From Sphaerochaeta sp. (GTDB taxonomy: Bacteria; Spirochaetota; Spirochaetia; Sphaerochaetales; Sphaerochaetaceae): a stretch of DNA of 6,173 nucleotides. The notes under the pieces were generated by a model that was not told the origin of the DNA, searched no databases, and saw nothing but the letters and a program-made list of their open reading frames with translations. The stretch lies in contig DMOO01000220.1 in NCBI GenBank assembly GCA_003456855.1, positions 1 to 6,173 on the forward strand. Direction: 5' to 3'. The position numbers and the translations under genes were made by a program. How positions within the stretch are numbered: the stretch's first letter is position 1; each line of letters starts with the position of its first letter. This document shows positions 1 to 5,275 of the stretch, piece after piece.

Positions 1-309
1 GGAGGCTACACCATCGAGCGTGTCATGCACTCCCCGTGTGCAGGTGTGTTCAAGGCCTGCCACAGGATCGGTGACATAGTGGAGCAGGGTGAGGTCATCG
101 CCCATGTCGGTGATGCGCCTGTCCATGCAAAGATAGGTGGCATGATCAGAGGTCTTTTGCATGATGGTCTTTCTGTTCCTGATCATTTCAAGATCGCTGA
201 CATAGATCCAAGAGGGGAGCAGGCTGACTACCTGACCTGCTCAGACAAGGCAAGGGCACTTGCAGGCTCCGTCCTTGAGGCTGTTCTCCACTATCTCTCA
301 TTGAATTAG
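1..309 (+). CDS. yqeB: YqeB-like (EF2563 family) selenium-dependent molybdenum hydroxylase accessory protein, C-terminal part
   Basis: The frame is open from the first base of the window and ends at TAG 307-309, so 102 C-terminal residues are visible and the start lies upstream. A Met at 25 is internal, since the conserved sequence begins before it. The fragment has the pattern I remember for the C-terminus of the YqeB/EF2563 family: a biotinyl/lipoyl-like sandwich segment (SPCAGVFKACHRIGDIVEQG, then an AKIGGMIRGLLHDGL stretch), then IADIDPRGE, and a closing SDKARALAGSVLEAVL helix. Family knowledge: these proteins are encoded beside selenium-dependent molybdenum hydroxylases (purine/xanthine dehydrogenase type) and selenium-labilising genes, and are thought to help mature the labile-selenium cofactor; the biochemical step is not settled. 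Inference: more genes of that cluster should lie to the left. The gene appears unrelated to the efflux operon downstream, being separated by 117 nt with its own regulatory signals. Confidence 0.82.
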   Translation, partial: GGYTIERVMHSPCAGVFKACHRIGDIVEQGEVIAHVGDAPVHAKIGGMIRGLLHDGLSVPDHFKIADIDPRGEQADYLTCSDKARALAGSVLEAVLHYLSLN

Positions 310-340
310 TAAAAATTCAGAAAAACATTTGTAAAAATCC
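309..340. promoter_or_regulatory. Helically phased A-tracts with a 10-nt direct repeat, upstream of candidate promoter
   Basis: Three A5 runs start at 311, 321 and 333, so they are spaced about 10 and 12 bp, close to one helical turn. The first and third are embedded in a direct repeat, GTAAAAATTC (309-318) and GTAAAAATCC (331-340), nine of ten bases identical and 22 bp apart. Phased A-tracts bend DNA, and AT-rich DNA just upstream of a -35 box can act as an UP element for RNA polymerase. Function here is inferred from position alone. The rest of the 310-349 stretch holds no gene and no U-tailed hairpin that would serve as a good terminator for the upstream gene. Confidence 0.35.
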
Positions 341-349
341 GACACTGTG

Positions 350-379
350 TTGAATTTTGGATTGGTGTTGGAGTATATT
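350..379 (+). promoter_or_regulatory. Candidate sigma-70 promoter of the tetR-RND operon
   Basis: A -35-like TTGAAT (350-355, four of six consensus bases) is followed after 18 bp by a -10-like TATATT (374-379, five of six). Transcription would start near 386, exactly at the left edge of the inverted repeat at 386-415. It is the best match I find by eye in the 117-nt gap ahead of the operon. The location is an inference from sequence, with no scoring done. Confidence 0.45.
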
Positions 380-385
380 TTCCTT

Positions 386-415
386 GTCATGAGGCTACGG
401 CATTTGCTTCATGAC
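386..415. promoter_or_regulatory. Near-perfect 10-bp inverted repeat: candidate TetR operator and/or 5' leader hairpin
   Basis: The left arm GTCATGAGGC (386-395) and right arm GCTTCATGAC (406-415) match as an inverted repeat at nine of ten positions. The tenth (G393 with T408) would be a G-U pair in RNA. The loop is the 10 nt at 396-405. Each arm also contains the small palindrome TCATGA. The repeat lies just after the candidate -10 box and ends one base before the GGAGG Shine-Dalgarno (416-420) of the TetR gene. TetR-family proteins usually bind palindromes in or next to their own promoter, so this is the natural operator candidate for autorepression. Alternatively or additionally, the transcript would start with a stem-loop that abuts the ribosome-binding site. 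No U-run follows, so it is not an intrinsic terminator. Confidence 0.6.
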
Positions 416-426
416 GGAGGTAAGGA

Positions 427-1017
427 ATGAATGTCAGCGGAGATCTGAACAGAAGTGTGCGCAACACCAAGAGAAAACTGCGCGCAAGTCTGATGAAGAT
501 GGTTCTTCGAAAGCCGTTAAGATCAATTACAGTCAAGGAACTCACCAATGATGCAGATGTCAACAGGAGTACCTTCTATTTCCACTATCAGGACGTGAAA
601 GCCATGGTTAAGGAGATGGAGGGCGAGTTCTTCAACGACTTCGCGGCTGCACTTGAAGCCATAGACCAGAAATCCCATGACTCCCTGTTGATTCTGGTAA
701 GGTGCCTTGAGAACCACATGGACCTTTGCAAGATAGTCCTGGGTTCAAACGGGGACATGGAGTTTCTTGAGGAGATGAAGAACATCATAGAGGAGAAGAT
801 TTCCAGAATCTGGAAGTCCGCCGTCCCTGAGATGAGCGACGAGGACCTGCAGATCCTTGATGCCTTCCTTATAGGTGGAGTCGTATCCACCTTGCAGAGA
901 TGGGTCAGAGAGGAACCAAGGGCATCGGCCGAGGCTCTTGCTGCGGTTCTGAACAGATTGATTTTCGATGGTCTTTGCCCGGTTGTCGCGGCATGGCAGC
1001 TAGGTAGTGAGAGGTAG
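427..1017 (+). CDS. TetR/AcrR-family transcriptional regulator, likely local repressor of the RND operon
   Basis: This 196-residue protein has the usual TetR size. The N-terminal DNA-binding domain covers about residues 12-60: a first helix (TKRKLRASLMKMVLRK), then a helix-turn-helix with ITVKELTNDADVNRSTFYFHY at about 34-54. That last stretch is the family signature, with Thr-Phe-Tyr-x-His-Tyr at the end of the recognition helix. The C-terminal part (about 70-190) is helical and resembles the ligand-binding/dimerisation region of the TetR group with a 'TetR_C'-type tail (GGVVSTLQRWVREEP and ALAAVLNRLIFDG). The ligand cannot be read from sequence. The ATG at 427 is supported by GGAGG at 416-420 with a 6-nt spacer. 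The gene is first in a four-gene operon, with only 8 nt to the adaptor gene. A palindrome directly upstream suggests autorepression together with the pump, released by a pump substrate (inference). It could instead be an activator, but that is rare in this family. Confidence 0.9.
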   Translation: MNVSGDLNRSVRNTKRKLRASLMKMVLRKPLRSITVKELTNDADVNRSTFYFHYQDVKAMVKEMEGEFFNDFAAALEAIDQKSHDSLLILVRCLENHMDLCKIVLGSNGDMEFLEEMKNIIEEKISRIWKSAVPEMSDEDLQILDAFLIGGVVSTLQRWVREEPRASAEALAAVLNRLIFDGLCPVVAAWQLGSER

Positions 1018-1020
1018 GAG
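1016..1020 (+). promoter_or_regulatory. Shine-Dalgarno of the adaptor gene, overlapping the tetR stop codon
   Basis: AGGAG at 1016-1020 shares its first two bases with the TAG stop of the regulator (1015-1017) and lies 5 nt before the ATG at 1026. The overlap fixes the adaptor start and suggests that ribosomes ending on tetR can help start the adaptor. Confidence 0.7.
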
Positions 1021-1025
1021 CGTAT

Positions 1026-2072
1026 ATGAGAGTAAGAGGCGGAGCCATCATTAGATGGGTCATCACCATAATAGTCATAGCGATTGGAGTGTTTCTGATC
1101 TGGAAATTCGTTATAAACAGGCCTGAGGAGGTCTACGAGAACCCTCTTTCACCGGTGAAGGTTGCAAAGCCGTACCGATCTGATGTCCAGGAGAGCCTTG
1201 AGCTGACCGGATACATCGAGGCTTCAGCCATGATACCCGTGGTCCCGTTCGTCCAGGGCACAATCACAGGCTACTACGCAAAGGCCGGGGACTTCGTCAA
1301 CGAAGGCGATGTGATGGCGCAGATAGACAGCGAGCCGTACGAGCTTCAGGTCAAGCAGGCAGAGGCCGTATACCTTGCAGCTGAGGCCACCTTCGAGAGG
1401 GTGTCAAACCTCTATGAGGCAGGAGCGGCAACAAAGCAGAACTACGACGAGGCCAAGGCTCAGCTTGACGCCTACAAGGCCCAGTACGATCTGGCCAACG
1501 TCCAGCTGGGATATGCCACCGTCACAGCCCCCAAGTCAGGTACGGTCCTTATGGCGGACAGTGCGGAAGGCTCCATCGGAACATCTTCAAGTCCTCTGTA
1601 TGTGATAGCTGATCTGGATAACCTCCAGATCAATTTGAACGTACCTGAGAGATACTTCGACCTGATTATTGACAATAAAGATTCAATCAAGGCCATCGTT
1701 TCTAGAAATGGAGCTGAGATAGAGGCGGAGGTCGAGACCATAGCGCCTTACGTCTCACCTGAGTCAAAGACCTTCAAGGTCACGCTGAAGCTCAAGGGCG
1801 ACACCTCCAAGTTCCGCCCTGGAATGTACGTGCAGATCTCCATGGTCTACAAGACCTATGAGGATGTCCTGGTCCTTGACCAGAGGACCCGCAACACAGA
1901 CGGGTCAGCCTACTGGTATGATCCTGAGACTCGGACTGCAAACTATGTGGTGCTCGATGTCATAGCAGCGGACAACACCAAGTTCGTGATTGACGATAAG
2001 TGGGCGGACACGCTCTTCATCGTGGATGGTCAGGGCTTTGTCCTTGACGGACAGAAGGTCGACGCTCTATGA
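1026..2072 (+). CDS. RND efflux periplasmic adaptor subunit (HlyD/AcrA-type membrane fusion protein)
   Basis: A 348-residue adaptor that would bridge the permease to an outer-membrane channel across the periplasm. Residues 8-30 form one hydrophobic N-terminal segment after two Arg. There is no lipobox Cys, so the protein is probably held by an uncleaved signal anchor and not by a lipid. Domain order follows the AcrA/HlyD plan. A first half of the lipoyl/barrel-sandwich domain lies at about 68-103 (VQGTITGYYAKAGDFVNEGD). An alpha-helical hairpin follows at about 104-161, carrying the family pattern FERVSNLYEAGAATKQNYDEA. The second lipoyl half starts at LGYATVTAPKSGTVL (about 161-175). A beta-barrel region runs at about 200-275 (FRPGMYVQISM near its end), then a shorter membrane-proximal domain to the C-terminus. 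The helical hairpin is short, so a long TolC-type reach is not evident. The last four bases overlap the permease start (ATGA, 2069-2072), which is typical translational coupling of an adaptor-permease pair. Substrate is not readable. Confidence 0.93.
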   Translation: MRVRGGAIIRWVITIIVIAIGVFLIWKFVINRPEEVYENPLSPVKVAKPYRSDVQESLELTGYIEASAMIPVVPFVQGTITGYYAKAGDFVNEGDVMAQIDSEPYELQVKQAEAVYLAAEATFERVSNLYEAGAATKQNYDEAKAQLDAYKAQYDLANVQLGYATVTAPKSGTVLMADSAEGSIGTSSSPLYVIADLDNLQINLNVPERYFDLIIDNKDSIKAIVSRNGAEIEAEVETIAPYVSPESKTFKVTLKLKGDTSKFRPGMYVQISMVYKTYEDVLVLDQRTRNTDGSAYWYDPETRTANYVVLDVIAADNTKFVIDDKWADTLFIVDGQGFVLDGQKVDAL

Positions 2073-5000
2073 AGATCTCCAACTACTCAGTAAAGCACCC
2101 TGTTGTCATAGCGATGATACTCATTGCCCTGATTGCGTTCGGTGTGTACTGTCTCACGGGCCTGAGCATGGAGTTCATCCCTGACATGTCCCTTCCCGAG
2201 GTTGAGATCATAACGATCTATCCGGGAGCGGCTGCCGAGGACGTTGAGGCGGACATAACCAAGGTCCTGGAGGACAACCTGGTGACCCTTCCGAACTTCA
2301 AGGGCATGACCAGCCACAGCTACAACTCCTACTGCTGGATCACGATCCACTACTCGGACAACGTGGACGTCTACGACCAGCTTACGGACCTGAAGTTCAG
2401 GCTCCAGGAGCTCAGGGACCAGCTTCCTGACGATGCACAGGATCCGATAGCCATAGTCGGTGGTGCAACGATGCTCCCTGTCATGCAGTTCGCAGTCATC
2501 GGTGGTGATGACACCGCAAGGATGACCACCTATGTCAATGATGTCCTGAAGCCTCAGATCACCAGAATCGATGGAGTCACAGAGGTCGAACTCTATGGAG
2601 ACGCCACACCTCAGATCGATGTCAAGCTCAGAATGGACGATGTCTCAAGCAAGGGGATAAGCGTGCTCCAGGTCTATCAGGTCCTGAACTACTCGAGCGT
2701 CTCGATCCCTCTCGGAAAGGCTGACTACCAGAGCCATACCATCAACGCGAAGTATGAGGGAAAGGTCGAGACACTTGAGGAGATCAGGGATCTTCCGGTG
2801 GGTATGGGCTCGGACAACGTCATGGTCTACCTGAAGGACATAGCCGATGTGACCTACACCTATCCGGAGCCTTCGGTCTATGTAATATCAGAGGGCAGCA
2901 ACCTGATCATGGTCTCGGTCTCTAAGAGGGCTTCGGCCAACACGGTCAAGATCAACTCAGAGATCAAGGAGATACTTGCAGGTATAAATGAGGACACCGA
3001 TGGGGCTTTGAACTACCAGATCTTCTCCGATGACTCGAAGAGCATCAAGGAATCCCTTTCCAATGTCCTGAACTCAGGTGTCACAGGAATCATAATCGCC
3101 GTCATAGTTATATTCCTGTTCCTGAACAACCCGAAGGCCACACTGGTAATCGGATCATCGATCCCTCTGTCCTTCCTGTTTACCTTCATAGCCATGAAGC
3201 TCACAGGGCAGACGATAAACCTTATTACCACAGCGAGCTTCGTAGTAGCCCTTGGAATGGTAGTAGACGCCTCAACAGTCATGCTGGAGGAGATATCGCG
3301 ATACCTTGGAAGGCCTGGCTATACCCCTGACGAGGCCATCATGCTTGGAGCCGACGAGGTCGGACCTTCGATCATCGCATCGAGTCTGACCACCATGGTC
3401 GTCTTCATCCCGATAATCTTCCTGAAGGGAATGGTGGGAATGATCCTCAACGGCTTTGCGCTTGTGCTTGTCCTCTGTATCGGAGCCTCCTTGCTGGTTG
3501 CAATAGTCTTCGTGCCGTTCCTGGTCAAGACCATCATGGCCAGAAAGATCAAGGAGCCCAGAAAGACCCTTTTCATGAAGCTCATAGACAAGCTTGAGGG
3601 CGCCTACAGGGCAGCTCTGAAGTGGAGCCTGATAAACAGACGCTATGTCATCTTCGTCCCGATTGCACTCCTGGCTCTGTCCTTCCTTCTGGTCATGAAC
3701 CTGGGATACAGCTTCATACCTTCAGTCGACACAGGTGAGTACTACGTGAATCTGGAGTTCCCGCGTGGTTACGAGCTTGACATGTCAAAGGAGAAGGCCC
3801 TTGAGACAGCTGACATAATCAGAGAGCTCCAACCGGAGGTTGAGGGAATAGCGGTGTTCGTGGGTGTCAGCGATGCCATGGGCGGTGGAATGACAGCCAC
3901 CACAAACCAGGCCTACCTCTATGTCAAGCTTAAGACCGGTGACAGAAGAGACGTCCACACACTTATAAACGAGACACAGTATGAGGTATCTGCAAGAATC
4001 CCTGACTGCAAGGTCACAACGACCAATGGAGGCTTCGACAAGCTTGTCTCCTACATCTCAGGCGGTGGAGGCTACGGAATCACCCTGGTTGGAACCAACC
4101 TCATGGATTTGTATGAGGAGGGTGAGAGACTCAGATTCTTCATCGCAAGCGACCCTGACGTCACCGCTACAAGTCTTTCCACCGACTTCGACGAGCTTCT
4201 TCTCACAATCAATATGGACCACGTCAAGCTCAATTCTCTTGGAATCACCAGCTACGAGGCCGGAATGGTGTCAGCCATCCTGTTCAACGGGGTGGATACG
4301 GGAACCATGACAGTCGATGACGAGAGAAACACAATCCACCTCTGCAGTGACATCACAGACGGTTTCCTGAACGTCTCAAGCCTTGGTAGAATCCCAATTA
4401 CTACCCAAGCCGGAACGATAGTGAACTTCGAGGAGCTGGGTGATCTTGAGATCAAGAGCACAGTCTCCGCAATAGACCACACAGAGAGGGAGCTTTCCAT
4501 AACAGTCAGTGCGACACTTGTAAGCGAGGATGCCTCAGGCATAACCGCAAGAGTCAACAACTACCTTGCCCAGAATCCTCTGAAGGAGGGCATAGACAGG
4601 GAGTCGGGCGGTATCATAGGTCTGATCGAGGACAGCCTAGCAGCGGTCGTCACAGCCCTGATAATCGCTGTCTTCCTGCTGTACATGGTCATGGTCATAC
4701 AGTTCGAGCGCTTCAGACAGCCGTTCATAATCATGGTCAGCGTCCCGTTCTGCCTGATTGGTGTCATCATTTCGCTTCTGGTATTCGGTTCTTCCATCAC
4801 CTTGATGAGCGTAATCGCCCTGGTCGCCCTTGCAGGTACCGTCGTAAACAACGCCATCATCCTGATCGACTACATCAACCAGCTGAGAGACAGAAAGAGA
4901 ACAGCAATAATGCTGAACATAGAAGAGGACCTTGTAGACAAGCCCGGCAGCGGCTTCACCCATGAGACCGGTAGGGGCCAGAGACTTGACTACAGGACAG

Positions 5001-5275
5001 AGGAGAAGATTCTGGCACTGAGCATAGTGCAGGGCGGATCCTCAAGACTCAGACCTATTTTGATAACAACACTTACAACCGTCATGGGCGTCATACCGAT
5101 GGCACTGTCCATCGGAGAGGGCTCTGAGCTCTACGCCTCTGTCGGCCAGTCCATTGCCGGAGGACTTCTGACCTCGACAATGATCACCCTGTTCATCGTG
5201 CCTGTCATCTACTACATAGGCGAGAAGAACACAATCAAGAGAAAGAAAAGGAAAATGGAGCGTGAAAATGGATAG
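2069..5275 (+). CDS. RND-superfamily efflux permease (AcrB/HAE1-like inner-membrane pump)
   Basis: This 1068-residue protein has the full length and duplicated design of AcrB-type pumps, which expel drugs, lipids or metabolites using proton flow. Twelve membrane segments can be placed by eye: about 11-31, then 338-352, 358-377, 383-405, 435-452, 463-485, then 527-544, then 858-877, 885-905, 910-932, 997-1015 and 1029-1050. Large periplasmic regions lie at about 32-337 and 545-857. The entry motifs FIPDMSLPEV...YPGAAAEDVE (about 40-60) and FIPSVDTGEYYVN (about 549-561) mark the two repeats. Family markers include GMVVD at TM4 (Asp400), VVNNAI at TM10 (Asn927-Asn928) and LRPILITTLTTVMG at TM11. 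The second TM4 acid of AcrB (Asp408) is Ala401 here, and the TM10 Lys is replaced by Asn, the latter common in HAE1 relatives outside Proteobacteria. About 36 extra residues (942-977) sit between TM10 and TM11. The start overlaps the adaptor stop; a weak AGAAGG (2053-2058) lies 10 nt upstream. Heavy-metal specificity (CzcA type) is unlikely from these motifs. Confidence 0.95.
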   Translation: MKISNYSVKHPVVIAMILIALIAFGVYCLTGLSMEFIPDMSLPEVEIITIYPGAAAEDVEADITKVLEDNLVTLPNFKGMTSHSYNSYCWITIHYSDNVDVYDQLTDLKFRLQELRDQLPDDAQDPIAIVGGATMLPVMQFAVIGGDDTARMTTYVNDVLKPQITRIDGVTEVELYGDATPQIDVKLRMDDVSSKGISVLQVYQVLNYSSVSIPLGKADYQSHTINAKYEGKVETLEEIRDLPVGMGSDNVMVYLKDIADVTYTYPEPSVYVISEGSNLIMVSVSKRASANTVKINSEIKEILAGINEDTDGALNYQIFSDDSKSIKESLSNVLNSGVTGIIIAVIVIFLFLNNPKATLVIGSSIPLSFLFTFIAMKLTGQTINLITTASFVVALGMVVDASTVMLEEISRYLGRPGYTPDEAIMLGADEVGPSIIASSLTTMVVFIPIIFLKGMVGMILNGFALVLVLCIGASLLVAIVFVPFLVKTIMARKIKEPRKTLFMKLIDKLEGAYRAALKWSLINRRYVIFVPIALLALSFLLVMNLGYSFIPSVDTGEYYVNLEFPRGYELDMSKEKALETADIIRELQPEVEGIAVFVGVSDAMGGGMTATTNQAYLYVKLKTGDRRDVHTLINETQYEVSARIPDCKVTTTNGGFDKLVSYISGGGGYGITLVGTNLMDLYEEGERLRFFIASDPDVTATSLSTDFDELLLTINMDHVKLNSLGITSYEAGMVSAILFNGVDTGTMTVDDERNTIHLCSDITDGFLNVSSLGRIPITTQAGTIVNFEELGDLEIKSTVSAIDHTERELSITVSATLVSEDASGITARVNNYLAQNPLKEGIDRESGGIIGLIEDSLAAVVTALIIAVFLLYMVMVIQFERFRQPFIIMVSVPFCLIGVIISLLVFGSSITLMSVIALVALAGTVVNNAIILIDYINQLRDRKRTAIMLNIEEDLVDKPGSGFTHETGRGQRLDYRTEEKILALSIVQGGSSRLRPILITTLTTVMGVIPMALSIGEGSELYASVGQSIAGGLLTSTMITLFIVPVIYYIGEKNTIKRKKRKMERENG
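4892..4999 (+). other. Charged insertion in the permease TM10-TM11 cytoplasmic loop
   Basis: Between Asp934 at the end of TM10 and the RLRPI motif (Arg993) lie 58 residues. In AcrB and MdtB, as I recall them, the same interval is about 23. The excess maps to roughly residues 942-977, rich in Arg, Lys, Glu and Asp with a Gly-rich centre (KPGSGFTHETGRGQ). The flanking DNA reads in frame with unchanged codon style, so it looks like a stable protein insertion and not a frameshift. Exact borders are approximate. Confidence 0.6.
5257..5260 (+). promoter_or_regulatory. Shine-Dalgarno deciding the lipoprotein start, inside the permease gene
   Basis: GGAG at 5257-5260 lies 7 nt before the ATG at 5268, within the Lys/Arg/Glu-rich last codons of the permease. 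It supports this start over the in-frame ATG at 5295, which would leave too short a signal peptide before the lipobox Cys. Confidence 0.65.

Noticed and set aside
302..319. Short hairpin TGAATT...AATTCA around the yqeB stop codon as a terminator
   Set aside because: Only six A/T-rich pairs, a six-base loop and no following U-run; too weak to call a terminator.
386..415. The inverted repeat as an intrinsic terminator for the upstream gene
   Set aside because: It is followed by GGAGG and a start codon rather than a U-run, so an operator or leader role fits better.
588..890. Antisense open frame opposite the TetR gene (also 523-717 on the minus strand)
   Set aside because: It lies wholly inside a clear TetR-family gene, has no Shine-Dalgarno or family resemblance, and its composition is that of a complementary-strand shadow.
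1375..1605. Plus-strand open frame in another frame within the adaptor gene (similarly 1990-2184 and 3981-4310)
   Set aside because: Low-complexity Ser/Thr/Pro/Arg translation and complete overlap with family-recognisable genes mark these as frame-shifted shadows.
3013..3591. Minus-strand open frames within the permease (3013-3282, 3319-3591, also 2087-2350, 4252-4560, 4561-4860 and 4637-4963)
   Set aside because: All lie opposite strongly conserved RND motifs; open reverse frames arise from the codon bias of the real gene.
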